Shown here one piece after another: positions 9,547 to 20,693 of a DNA stretch of 64,000 nucleotides. The DNA is from Malaya genurostris (Eukaryota; Arthropoda; Insecta; Diptera; Culicidae): NCBI RefSeq assembly GCF_030247185.1, contig NC_080571.1, forward strand, positions 144,063,191-144,127,190, written 5' to 3'. Each line of letters opens with the position of its first letter. Position 1 is the first letter of the stretch. The notes below the pieces were generated by a model. That model ran no database searches. It was given only the letters and a program-made list of their open reading frames with translations, and was not told the DNA's origin. A program made the position numbers and the translations under genes.

Positions 9547-12500
9547 TTCATCATCCGCCGCAAATGATTCAATCACTGTTCTGCAGTGGAATTGTCGAAG
9601 CATCATGCCAAAACTTGATTCATTTAAAGTTTTGTTGCATAGTCAAAAATGTGATGTATTTGCTTTGTGCGAAACATGGCTTACATCAAACATAGCCTTA
9701 AATTTTAATGACTTTAACATTATACGTCTCGATAAAGACTCTTCGTATGGTGGAGTGCTTTTAGGAATTACGAAATTCTTTTAGGAATTAAGAAAATACT
9801 TCTAGTATAGAAGTTGTTGCTTGTCAAATAAACATTAAAGGAAAGGACATTTGCATTGCTTCGGTGTATATTCCTCCAAGAGCTCAAGTTGGATAACGAC
9901 AACTTAATGAAATTGTCGAAGCCCTTCCTGCTCCACGTTTGATTTTAGGAGATTTCAATTCGCACGGAATGATGTGGGGTTCCGTTTACAATGATAGCAG
10001 ATCATCTCTAATATATAATATTTGTGACAATTTCAACATGACAGTATTGAATATGGGTAGCATGACACGGATTCCAAGACCTCCTGCACGTCCAAGTGCA
10101 TTAGATTTATCTCTTTGCTCGACTTCAATTCGACTAGATTGTACCTGGAAAGTATTCCCTGATTTACACGGTAGCGATCATTTACCAATCATCATTTCAA
10201 TTTGCAGTAACAAATGTATTGCTAATTCAGTTAATATTCCATATGATTTGACAAAAAATATTGACTGGATTAAATTCCAAAGTAATATGTCAAGTATCTT
10301 AAATTCCATGGAAGAGCTCCCCCCACTTGAAGAATATGACTTCCTCGTTTGTTCGATACTGGAGGCCGCTGAACAAGCACAAACCAAACGATTTCTTGGT
10401 CCATCGTCTAACAGAAGACCTCCAAATCCTTGGTGGGACAAAGAGTGCTCAGATGCTAAACACGCGAAACAAAATGCTTTCAAGACGTTTTTAAAACGAA
10501 GAGGAGGAACTCCCCAGAATTTTGAAAAATTCTTGGTTTTAGAAACCAAGTACAAGAACATACTTCGGGTCAAGAAATGCAGCTATTGGAGACAGTTTGT
10601 GGAAGGTTTGTCAAGAGAAACCTCAATGAGCACTCTTTGGAATACGGCCAGACGAAAGAGGAATCGTAACGTAGGAAATGAGAGTGAGGAGTACTCGAAT
10701 CGATGGATACTTGATTTTGCGAGGAAAGTTTGTCCAGATTCTGTTCCTACGCATAGCATTATTAAGGAGTCTTCTTCAAATGATGATTCCATTGATAGCC
10801 CCTTTTCAATGATGGAATTATCCATAGCACTCATGTCTTGTAACAATAACGCTCCTGGGTTGGACAGAATTAAATTCAATTTGGTGAAGAATCTGCCCAA
10901 CCTCGCAAAAAGACGTTTGTTGGAATTGTTCAACAAGTTTCTTGAGCAAAATATTGTTCCACCTGACTGGAGGCAAGTGAATGTTATTGCCATTCAAAAG
11001 CCGGGGAAACCAGCTTCCAATCACAACTCATATAGACCCATTGCAATGTTGTCCTGCATCAGAAAATTGTACGAAAAAATTTTTCTTCGAAAGGTTTGTT
11101 GTCAGTTACTCAATTTGGCTTCCGAAGAAATAAAGGGACGAATGATTGCCTTGCATTGCTTTCGTCTGACATCCAAATTGCCTTCGCTCAAAAACAACAA
11201 ATGGCCTCTGTATTTTTAGACATAAAAGGAGCATTTGATTCAGTTTCCATTGATGTTCTTTCAGACAAGCTCCACCAACATGGACTTCCAGCGGTTATAA
11301 ATAATTATTTGCACAACCTTTTGTCAGAGAAGTGCATGTATTTTTCACATGGAGATTTGTCAACATTCAGAATTAGCTACATGGGTCCCCCGAAAGGCTC
11401 ATGCCTCAGTCCGCTGCTGTATAATTTCTATGTAAACGACATTGATAGCTGTCTCGTAACCCCATGTACACTAAGACAATTGGCAGATGATGGCGTGGTT
11501 TCAGTTACTGGATCCAAAGCTATTGATCTGCAAAAACCATTGCAAGATACCTTAGATAAATTGTCCGTTTGGGCTGTTCATCTGGGTATCGAATTCTCTG
11601 CGGAGAAAACAGAGCTGGTTGTCTTTTCAAGAAAGCATGATCCCGCGCAACTTCAGCTTCATATGATGGGAAGAATGATCCAACAGGTTTTGACTTTCAA
11701 ATACCTCGGGGTGTGGTTTGATTCCAAATGCACGTGGGGAGGACACATAAGGTTTCTGATAACAAAATGCCAACAAAGAGTAAATTTTCTTCGAACAATA
11801 ACAGAGTCTTGGTGGGGTGCTCATCCGCAAGATCTAATAAAATTGTATCAGACCATGATACTTTCAGTGATGGAATATGGATGCGTTTGCTTTCGTTTCA
11901 CTGCAAATTCTCATATTATCAAACTGGAGCGAATTCAGTATCGTTGTTTGCGAATTGCTTTAGGTTGCATGCATTCGACACATACAATGAGTCTTGAAGT
12001 TCTGGCGGGAGTTCTTCCATTGAAGGATCGTTTTTGGGAGCTTTCGTCGCGACTGCTAATAAAATGTGAGGTATTGAATATTAACTGGTTATTAATAACT
12101 TCGAAAAGCTAGTTGAGCTTCAATCTCAAACAAGATTTATGACCAAGGGGATGACGCTTAGAACAATTTGCCAATCACACATTAACACAATGCGTTGGTG
12201 CATTTATCAATATTGGCACTTTCGTTTTCATACAGTTTCACAGTTGCGGCACACAAAGCGCTCAGTTATGACAAGTAGCTCTTTTTTTTCAGGGGCACAG
12301 AGTGGCAGACTTAGGCTCACAGTATATCACGTGTTTTTTTAGAGGCACAATATAGTTTGTGTTAAGCGACTCTCCCCTTGTTCATGACAGTATATTTTAA
12401 CCATATGTCACAGGAAATCAACCCTTCAAGAAGACTTTCTATCCGTGTCAGCATCCTAAATGTCCCTGACTCAACTTTATTTTTCGACACATCCATGCAG

Positions 12501-12650
12501 CGCGAAGTGTGTAGAATCCCGGATCACCTACGCTCTATGGAAATCCCAAAAATATTTTCAAGTAAGTTCAGGCATATTGACTCTGAGAAAATGTTTTACA
12601 CGGACGGATCGCGAATTGAAGAAGCGACAGGCCAACTCCTTCGATCTCTC
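9539..12650 (+). pseudogene. ORF2 (endonuclease, RT, partial RNase H) of LOA/I-like element
   Basis: ORF2 starts at the ATG overlapping the ORF1 stop. The apurinic endonuclease has QWNCRS near the N-terminus, CETWL, GDFNSHGMMWG (about 9948) and GSDHLPI (about 10170). The reverse transcriptase has KPGKPASNHNSYRPI (about 11000), VFLDIKGAFDS (about 11210), GSCLSPLLYNFYV and LADDGV (about 11485, with L where most have Y or F). An RNase H start, YTDGSRIEEATG, lies near 12597 and is cut off within about 40 bases. An RNase H behind the RT points to the I/LOA group. Damage: a break near 9784-9930 in the endonuclease, a frame change near 11100, and loss of the RNase H and 3' end. A mariner tail follows directly. 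It is dead. Confidence 0.85.
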
Positions 12651-12659
12651 AAGTCATCA

Positions 12660-12814
12660 AGTCAAGGCAAAAGGTGGTCATATCGAGCAAAAGTGAATTG
12701 ATTCTGAATTTTGTATTATTTTTACACATTTTGTACTTTGAATTAAGTAAAAGTAATTTTCCAAACTGAATTTATGGCCTTTTTAATTGGTTACACTTCG
12801 AGTGCCGGACCCTG
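12660..12814 (+). mobile_element. 3' tail of a mariner-like element (family M1)
   Basis: About 155 bp almost identical to 61064-61218, the 3' end of the mariner-like element at 60639. It encodes the last residues of a transposase (AKGGHIE-like) and ends in the inverted repeat ggttacacttcgagtgccgg followed by accctg and TA. The 5' part is absent: the sequence joins directly to the broken RNase H of the LOA/I-like element. Confidence 0.85.
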
Positions 12815-12816
12815 TA

Positions 12817-12851
12817 CAATACATATAAATCTGTATAAATGGCATCTCTGG
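12817..12851. mobile_element. Family B element, right end (copy 2, split)
   Basis: It reads atacatataaatctgtataaatggcatctctgg, ending in the family B terminal repeat. With 7152-7506 it makes one element split by about 5.3 kb of later insertions. No TTA duplication remains at its edges. Confidence 0.75.
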
Positions 12852-13404
12852 CTCTACACTTTGCTTTAAGAAGGGCTAATGAATAAATAGTAACAATCAC
12901 AGGTTTGTTTTTATTTAAAGTTCATCAAATTAACTTTTCAGTAAAATTTTAAATTTAAAGCGAAAGGTAACAGAAACGACTGAAAAATTTTTAAACGTTG
13001 AAATGATTTTAAACTGGTTCTAAAAATATCGTATACTGTCTCATAGTAAGCATTAGGCCGTTTTTAAGAAGAATTCTGACATTTTGAACCTGAGAGTGTA
13101 ACAGTGGAATATTTCGTTTTGATTGCTGTCGCCATTGCTAATTTATAGGATGAATAAAAGATCAACGATAGGATGGATAAAAATCCATTGAGATGAAATT
13201 AGGAGCAGAGTAGTGAACATTTCATAAGTGTTTTTTGCTGTTTTATGAACATTATTTTAATTTCCAAGGAATGTGAATCAAATCTCAATGTGGAGCAAGG
13301 CGAATGAAGCAGTAATATGAAATAGTTATAGTGATTTTAGTGGCTAAATCGAGGTTTGAAGGCGACGTCCTTACAAATGAGATGAAATAGGAAGCCCTTA
13401 CCCT

Positions 13405-15400
13405 AATTGTTTTTTATTCAACAATTGAAGAACATAACGATAACTTGTGCAAAATTTTAATGGCATTGCGCCGACATAATTCAAAAATGCCTAATTTTGA
13501 AATCGCAAATAAAATACTCAGGTCATGCAATCGACAAGAAAGGCATCCGGCCTATGGAAGAAAACATTAAGGCATTTAAAGAAATGACAGCACCCAGGAC
13601 GGTAAAAAGAGTCCGCTTATATTTAGGAACAGCAAATTTCTACGGAAAATTCATACCTCACATAGCAGAGAAACGTAAACCATTGAACGATCTCCTGCGA
13701 AAGAATGTTAAGTTTGTTTGGACAGAAGAATGTCAAAAAGCCTTCGAAGAATTGCGAATTTTTTAAACATCGTATACTCTGTTGGTTAGACCGAATTATA
13801 AAGATATTTTTGTTATCACAACAGATGCCACGAGTACGCTATTGGAGAGGTACTCTCAAACGAGTAACCCATTGATAAACCTATAGCTTATGCAAGCCGA
13901 GGCTTAGCAGGTGCCGAAAGAAAATACCATACGTTAGAAAAGGAGTAATTAGCGATCGTATGGGCCGTGAATCGTTTTAAACAGCGGTAAGCGGAGAGCA
14001 ATGAACTGTCGAAGCGGAAGACGCGGAAAATAAAACAATTCCCTTGAAACAAACCATAGATAAATCAGGCCGGTTTACGTTATTCAAAAATTAACAGAAG
14101 ACAGAGTGGAATCCGCACATGAAAGGGTTCGTAAACATAGATTTTGGATGGGACGAAAAAGAATATTTAGGAACACTTTCTTATTGGAACGAATAGGAAA
14201 TAAGCATGAATAATAATGACATCGATTTGATCTGCTGAAATTTTCAAAACATAAAACTAACCAAAGCAATTTTGATGGTACTTTCGTAATAGTAAACAGT
14301 AGATCAGCATTTAAAGAACTAGCCGAACTGGTAGACCCTACTACACGGTTCAAAAGACTATTTGAATGGAAGAATATTCGCAATTCCAGAACATAAAATA
14401 TGGTGACTAGTTCTAAACGGATCAAATAAATCGCTAACCGACACAAAAGTTCTATTAGACGGGTTAGGCGATGGTTTCAGTAATTATCCCGAAGACATGA
14501 GGGGCGAAAAACATTCAGATAATTTCCTACCGAAATATGCAGAAAATTTCCGAATCAAATGTCTTGAGGTTTATTGCAGAGTAATTTGATAAAATTTTCA
14601 CTACTCCCGGAATCAGATTAAGGTAATAAGTATGGTCTAGTCATGCAGGATGATCCGGCGCGACATTTGACAATAGCACCGATGGAAGATCAAGAAGGTT
14701 CTACGGTGGCACAAACGTTCGTAGAACATTCAATTTGTAAATTTGGAACGCCATCAGAGCTCGTAACCGACAATGGTACCAATTTTGTAAGCTCATTGAT
14801 GAAAAATATATGCAAAATTTTGAAAATAAAGAAAATAGCAATCAGCACATATCATCCAAAGAGCAAACCTCGTCGAAATATCAGAAAGAGAGTTGAAAAC
14901 CTACCTACGACAATACGTTGGTAACGAGCCGAAAACTTGGGGCCAACCTTACAGCTTTAAATATAATACAACCGTGAATTCTTCTACGGGTTACTCGCCG
15001 TTTGAATTATTATACGGAAGGCGAGCTAACATACAAAATTTAATGTATAAGTACAATAACGACGGTCTGTATTACGAAGATTATGTCAATGATATGCGAT
15101 CAACATTCAAACGACTTTATGTTCAAGCCAAAGAAAATCTGATAAAATCAAAAGAAACACGGAAGGAGTTATAGGATGAAACCTCCAAAAATTGGCAACC
15201 AATGTGGGGAAACCTAATGTTAATCAAAGCCAATCCCTCAGGCGCCGAACAAACATTACAATCTCTTTGAAGAGGACCATGTGAAGTAGTCGCACAGTAG
15301 TGAACAAGCAACTACGATTAAAACCAGAAACAGGCTTGAAAAGATCCATAATAATCGATTGAAAAGATATACCGAATGATCGACGAATTAAAAAACAAGA
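13405..15400 (+). pseudogene. Ty3/Gypsy remnant, 3' part (end of RT, RNase H, integrase)
   Basis: It continues the frame cut at 6381, directly after YLDD. About 13497-13765 reads as the RT connection, with SGHAIDKKGIRPMEENIKA and LGTANFYGKFIPHIAE. An RNase H start, DIFVITTDA, lies near 13805, with GLAGAERKYHTLEKE downstream near 13905. The integrase core is at 14640-15174: CKFGTPSELVTDNGTNFV carries the second catalytic Asp, then an ISTYHPKS block. A frame change follows, and then TGYSPFELLYGRRANIQN. Many stops and frameshifts are present, and 13990-14640 is barely readable. No 3' LTR was identified. Confidence 0.8.
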
Positions 15401-16269
15401 CGCGTAATCACTCTAAAGATTTTGAAAATAAATGTGAATTTAACGAAAAGATTCATTATGAATAATGAGAAAAAATATTGAGAAGATAACCTTTAATCCA
15501 GAACAACTATATAATAATAGTGACTATTGTATACAAACATGAAACAAATGAACAATAAAAATTAGGGGAATATGAATTGAAATATGGGGATGCCACAACT
15601 CTAACGAAACGTTCTAATTTTACAGTATGAAAAAAGCTAATAGTATGTTGTTTACCACAGAGAGATTTTTGTTTGAAGTTCCAAATTAACAATACAATAC
15701 GGAAGAATAAGGAACATAAGCTATATAATCAAAGAGTATATAAAAATTAAAATAAATAAATGTTTACGAAGATTGATTTGTATATATACTCGATGGAAAC
15801 AATACATGATAGAAAGGATAACAATTGAGTGTTATTTATTAATTTATTCGTCAAACAAATGTAGACTACAGACAAAAAAAGTTACAATGATTTCTTATAT
15901 GCTATACATTATTTCTACGATTTGGTTTCAATTTTTCTTTTATTTGTTTCCAGTTTTCGTTAAAAAAGTGCATCATTTGATTAACAGGATTATTTTTGGC
16001 ATAATTTGTTTTATTTTTTACAGAATATTTGACGATTTCTGAGATGGCGACTAGGAGCATAAAATTTTAGTTGTGAAAGCAATGATTCAGATTGTACTCG
16101 TGGAGAAATAATGTCGTTGATAAAATAAAACGTTGTAGCTTTGCGTTCTTCGAGTGTTTGTAAGTTTATGAGCATACAAAGCACTTTACAGAGTCCGCCA
16201 TCTAACATTTTTTTGAACTAGCATTTATTTCGACATTGGTAACCTCAATGGCACTTCTGATTTGACAGA
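15401..16269. other. Unassigned AT-rich sequence
   Basis: No motif recognised. It may contain the missing Gypsy 3' end and the leader of the transposon that follows, but I could not find matching LTRs or inverted repeats. Confidence 0.4.
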
Positions 16270-16299
16270 AATTTAGTTTTATCCTACCGCTGAACGAAA

Positions 16300-16915
16300 A
16301 TGTATACGCTTGAGAAACGCGTGAAAACAGTGCAGTTTTACTTTGAAAATCATGGTAATGTTGCGGAATGGGTGGGCAAAAAAGTCATCTTCTCGGATGA
16401 GGCACATTTTCATCTCGGCGGGTATGTTAATAAGCAAAATTCTCGCTTCTGAGGGACGGAAAACCCGTTCGTTATCTTGGAGAAGCCGATGCATCCTCAG
16501 AGAGTGACGATTTGGTGCGGATTTTAGTATGGTGCTATTTTTCTTCGAAAATGAGGCAGGAGCCGCCGCCACGGTCAATGGCGAGCGCTACCGCACCATG
16601 ATTAGCGATTGGTTCTTCCCGTTACTTGAAGACGAAGACTTGGACACCATTTGGTTCCAACAAGACGGCACTCCGTGCCACACAGCCAATGCTATCTATC
16701 TTCTGTGCACAGTCTTCAAAGATCGAATTTTCAGTGGAAATTCGGATGTCGTTTGGCTGCCTCGGAGCTGTGATTTGACGCCGTTTGACTATTATCTTTG
16801 GGGGGTTGTCAAAGATAAGTGTTATGTGGACAAACCAGAGACAATTCAAGTCTTGAAGGACAACATTCGTACAGCCATAGCTAAAGAAAGCTGCATACAA
16901 TCGAAAATGTTCTAA
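16300..16915 (+). pseudogene. Tc1/mariner-type transposase remnant
   Basis: It begins MYTLEKRVKTVQFYFENHGN, the start of the helix-turn-helix region, and then jumps straight into the catalytic domain at VIFSDEAHFHLGG (first catalytic Asp). The rest of the DNA-binding domain is therefore deleted. TIWFQQDGTPCHTA (about 16650) carries the second Asp, and PRSCDLTPFDYYLWG (about 16760) the third acidic position, followed by a C-terminal part ending at 16915. In-frame stops occur near 16451 and 16526. I did not find convincing terminal repeats. It resembles transposases often annotated as Tc3-like in insects and is non-functional. Confidence 0.8.
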
Positions 16916-17046
16916 AAAACTAGACCGACCGTATAGTACGCCATAGGCTGGCAAAGCCAGCCGAGACAGCCATTTGAATGAAATTTTGCATTTTTGTACA
17001 GGTCTGATAATTTTGCATTTTTCTACAGGTTGGTTTCCTAAATATA

Positions 17047-17958
17047 ACACATGAATCAATAAGTTCCGAGACTAACAATGGAAACAAAATTTTTCTAGCA
17101 AAATTTTTTTTTAATCATTAACATAATCACCTTTTAGGGAGATACAATGGTTCCAACGTTTTTCCAATTTTTCAATACAATGTTTATAAAAAAAATTATC
17201 TTCCGCTTCAAAATAAGCTTCAGTTTCAGCGATGACCTCCTCATTTGAGCCAAATCTTTTTCCCTGGAGCATTTTTTTAAGATCAGCAAAGAGCCAGTAG
17301 TCACTGGGGGCTAAATCTGGCGAGTATGGGGGGTGAGGAAGCAGTTCAAAGCCCAATTCGTTCAATTTCGCCATTGTTTTCATCGACTTCTGGCAGGGAG
17401 CATTTTGTTCCATCGAAAGCAATCGCGGCACCCACTTGGAAAAAACCTTTTTCATGAAGGATAGTAAATACACTTCCATATGATATCTGTGTCATCTCAG
17501 CAATCTCACGGAGCTTCACTTTACGATCTTTCATTATAATTTTTGCCACTTCACTCACATTTTCCGGTGTAACGGCTTCCACAGGTCTACCCGAGCGTTC
17601 CGCGTCATTTGTGTCGGTACGACCACGTTTAAACAAGGCGAACTACCGACAAATCGTTGCTTTTGATGGACAAGAGTCCGGATAACATTTTTCAATCCAT
17701 TGTTTCGCTTGCAAGGTGTTTTTACCCATTAGAAAGCAATGTTTTATCAAAACACGAAACTCGTTTTTTTTTTCATTTTTTAAACATACAACTACAAAAC
17801 GACTTTACTCCAACCACGATAACTCAGCTGTTTCTGGTTGGATCGACCTAAAATTTTGACCCGTTTCAAGCAAAGGTTAGTACTCTAGAAAGACTTGGTT
17901 AATGGTTTACTACGAGCGCCATCTCTGCTTTAGTCTCGGGACTTATTGATCCATGTGT
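17047..17958 (-). mobile_element. Mariner element, internally deleted
   Basis: A 912 bp element with terminal inverted repeats: acacatgaatcaataagttc on the left and its mirror, with a few mismatches, on the right. It is flanked by TA on both sides (17045-17046 and 17959-17960). Full mariners are about 1.3 kb, and the missing part lies inside the transposase gene. Both termini are still recognisable, so it could in principle have been moved by a transposase supplied elsewhere. Confidence 0.9.
17111..17780 (-). pseudogene. Mariner transposase, broken
   Basis: Read on the minus strand from about 17780. The N-terminal helix-turn-helix part is split by a frame change near 17640, then continues FKRGRTDTNDAERSGRP and KVKLREIAEMTQISYGS. 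After KWVPRLL the sequence jumps directly to NAPCQKSMKTMAKLNELGF, so roughly 100 residues including the first catalytic Asp are lost. The second Asp position reads EQN instead of the usual HDN. The C-terminal PPYSPDLAPSDYWLF, with the third Asp, is intact, and the frame runs to 17111. It belongs to the DD34D mariner group and is inactive. Confidence 0.88.
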
Positions 17959-18185
17959 TATGTTAATAGAAGGAGACATGATTTTTCTACTAAACGTTAC
18001 CGAACTACATTTCTTAACGTTTAGTTGGAGTGAGCTTTTATTGCACCAAATGTTGAACACGTTAATTTCATATTGGAATACTTCATCATCTACAGCATTT
18101 TTAGTCGGTGTTGAACAGTCGTTCGCACCGCACGCGTATAGCTCCTGGAAATTTTTTCTGGCTACCTAGAGTTTCATTGATTCAA

Positions 18186-18680
18186 GGCTTCAGTCTTTCT
18201 CAGGCTACCTGAATCACTAACAGTCTTTTTAAAGACTAACAATTAGTCAGCCTTTCTCAAGGCTATACAAAGAATGATATTAGAGTGACTAAAAGATACA
18301 AAGAGTGATATTAGAGTGACTAAGAAATTAATCGGTCTTTATTAAGACTACCACAAAATTAGTCTTTATCAAGACTTTTCCAAACTAGGAGTCCAATCGA
18401 AGACTAATTTAGCCTAGTTAATTTAATTTAAAAGGCTTCAGTCTTTTTCAGGCTACCTGAATCACTAACAGTCTTTTTAAAGACTAACAATTAGTCAGCC
18501 TTTCACAAGGCTATACAAAGAATGATATTAGAGTGACTAAGTGATACAAAGAGTGATATTAGAGTGACTAAGAAATTAATCAGTCTTTATTAGGACTACC
18601 ACAAAATTAGTCTTTATCAAGACTTTTCCAAACTAGGAGTCTAATCGAAGACTAATTTAGCCTAGTTAATTTAATTTAAA
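18186..18680. repeat. Tandem duplication in the Jockey 5' leader, about 248-bp unit
   Basis: Two adjacent copies (18186-18433 and 18434-18680), nearly identical, starting ggcttcagtcttt and ending ttagcctagttaatttaattt. Each unit is packed with agtctt/aagact words that can pair with each other. It sits just ahead of the Jockey ORF1 start at 18699, so it may be a doubled promoter/5' UTR monomer. Confidence 0.92.
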
Positions 18681-18698
18681 ATTTCTTTCATTTCAAAA

Positions 18699-19955
18699 AT
18701 GCCTGCGTCTAAGCGGAAAGGCAACAAGCCTAAGGCTAAAAATAATTCAATACGGAATAAATCACAATCCGTTATTCAACATTTTTCTAATAACATTGAC
18801 GATCTTATAGAATCTGAATGTTAAAATTAAAAAAAAAACGGACGGATTTCCCTTCCGTTGATCCTATGCCGTCTAATAATATTTACGAGATTCTTTCTGA
18901 ATCCGATTGTAGCGACATACAAGAAAATTCTTCAAAAATTCCCAAAATGGACGCTTGTCGTTCTGGGTAGAAACAACAATCTATTCCACCAGTGACAGTG
19001 ATGATTTTCGACTTCAAAGCATTCCGTACTGAGCTTCCTACTTCTCTCCCGGAAGTAAAAGTCTAATTTCAAATCGGACGAAGAGGAGAATGTCGAGTCT
19101 TGGTTGATGGATTGGAAGATTTCGAACGTCTTATTCGATATTTGTCCGAGAAACTTCATAAATTTTATTCATATGATATAAAATCAGACAGACCCTTCAA
19201 GGCTGTCTTGAAAGGCTTATCAAATGATCAAAGTACTGATGAAATTAAAAATGAACTAAAAGAATTGCTTGGTTTTGCCCCTTCCCAAGTAATTCTTATG
19301 AAAAAAGAGCGAATGGTACTTCTAAACCACGATCCGGAATTTTTCATCAACTTTACCTAATACACATCAATCGAAGTGATGTAAACAATTTGAAAACTTT
19401 AGAAAAAGTACGTTTCATTTGCCACATTAAAATTCATTGGGAACATTATAAACGGCATAATGGTATTGCAAACTTAACGCAATGTCGTCGTTGCCAAGGC
19501 TTCTGCCATGGAAATAAAAATTGTCATATGGATATACGGTGTTTGAATTGTGGTAAATCGCATTCGAAAGACGTTTGTCCAATGAATGAAACCACTGATA
19601 AATTTTCATGTTCAAATTGCAAAGGAAATCATAAATCCAATTATTTGAAATGTCCTGTCAGGGAAAAAATTTTAAACGCTCGTTCGCTTAGACAACAAGT
19701 CAAATCAACGACCTTAAATTTACAGAACATACCTGAAAATCAAAAACCGTTATAAATGCCACGCAGGCACTTATTTCTAAGGCACTTAATCTAAGGCACT
19801 TATTTCTTCCAATTCAAAACAAAAAACAGGTAAGCCTGCCAATTCGTCTTCTAACAAAAACAATTTATTGGCAGGTAGATCGACCTCGTCATCATCTTCT
19901 TCTAATGTCACTTATGCTAATATAACAGGTAGAAATCTACCACTTAATTCTTCTA
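18699..19955 (+). pseudogene. Jockey ORF1 (gag-like), broken
   Basis: It starts MPASKRKGNKPKAKNNSIRN, basic as expected for an RNA-binding gag. A stop follows at about 18822, and the frame changes again near 19060. About 19100-19360 reads as the conserved gag body. About 19390-19700 has three zinc knuckles: CRRCQGFCHGNKNC, CLNCGKSHSKDVC and a third around CSNCKGNHKSNYLKC, the usual Jockey-clade set. After the stop at about 19755 a Ser/Asn-rich tail is readable to about 19955. The gene is then cut by a reverse-strand CR1-like element. The product would package element RNA, but this copy is dead. Confidence 0.82.
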
Positions 19956-19967
19956 ATGTGATGATGA

Positions 19968-20693
19968 TGATGGTCCCACCTCATACCCCTACAAAGGTGT
20001 GAGCAGAACGAGTTATCTAAATGATAATTAATATTTTTGCACATATCTTAACCAGTAAACAAAAGAAAACGATCTGATTAATCTAGCAGGTATTGATTCT
20101 TCTTCAAAAGAACGACTGACCACAAAATAACATTCAAATATTTCGGATTTACTATCCAGGGTTAATCCAGAAAATTTCCAACCCGGGAAGATCCTTGATC
20201 ACATCAGGAATCGAACCCGATATCTTTACCAGTATCAGACAGTAATTCACCTGGCCCTTCCCGCCGGACCAGTTCATCGCTACACACATCAGCTACGATG
20301 GAGTAACGAGACTGCGGATGAGCAGAGCCAAGCCCAATTCCATCAACAACTGTCGATCCCAATTAATCTCCCGAATCAATTCCTTAAATTATTAATCAAA
20401 CCTTGCGATCAAGGTCAAGAGCAAACTTAACACACTGAATGCTAAGGCTCTTCGGCCAGTCCTATTCGCTTTCCAAATAGTCACTACCTGCTTCGCGCGC
20501 GAGGCTCAAACGTTTGTAGACTGCTCATTATTTTTAACTCTCAAACAAACTAAAAATCCATCATCATCATACCGAACATAGCAACTTAATTCGTCTCACA
20601 ATAATATGTATAAACAAAAAGAAAATACAATCTTCGTAATACGTAAAAAAATAAAAAATCTAAAAAATTTGGGCTAACTAACTAAATATTTGC
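19968..20693 (-). other. 3' UTR of the CR1-like copy
   Basis: About 725 bp non-coding, nearly identical to 43693-44334 plus 54088-54172. In the other copy this UTR is split by a TA tract and an LTR element at the place that reads 'aataatatgtataaac' here (about 20600-20616). It gives the empty-site sequence for that later insertion. Confidence 0.85.

Larger units (their letters stand above)
6383..13403. mobile_element. TIR element inserted in the Gypsy RT, itself full of nested insertions
   Basis: The ends are inverted repeats: gggtaacggctccctatttc on the left and the mirror of gggtaagggcttcctatttc on the right, about 24 bp with few mismatches. The host Gypsy frame reads gac gac a|ta att across the empty site, which fits a TA target duplication with the left copy now TG. 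Its own sequence is 6383-7151 and 12852-13403, non-coding, with further 'tcctatttcatct'-like subterminal words. No transposase was recognised. TA duplication suggests a Tc1/mariner-type mover, but the family is not identified. Confidence 0.75.

Noticed and set aside
5120..15500. LTRs of the first Gypsy element
   Set aside because: I compared the sequence around both ends and found no matching direct repeats, so none is reported.
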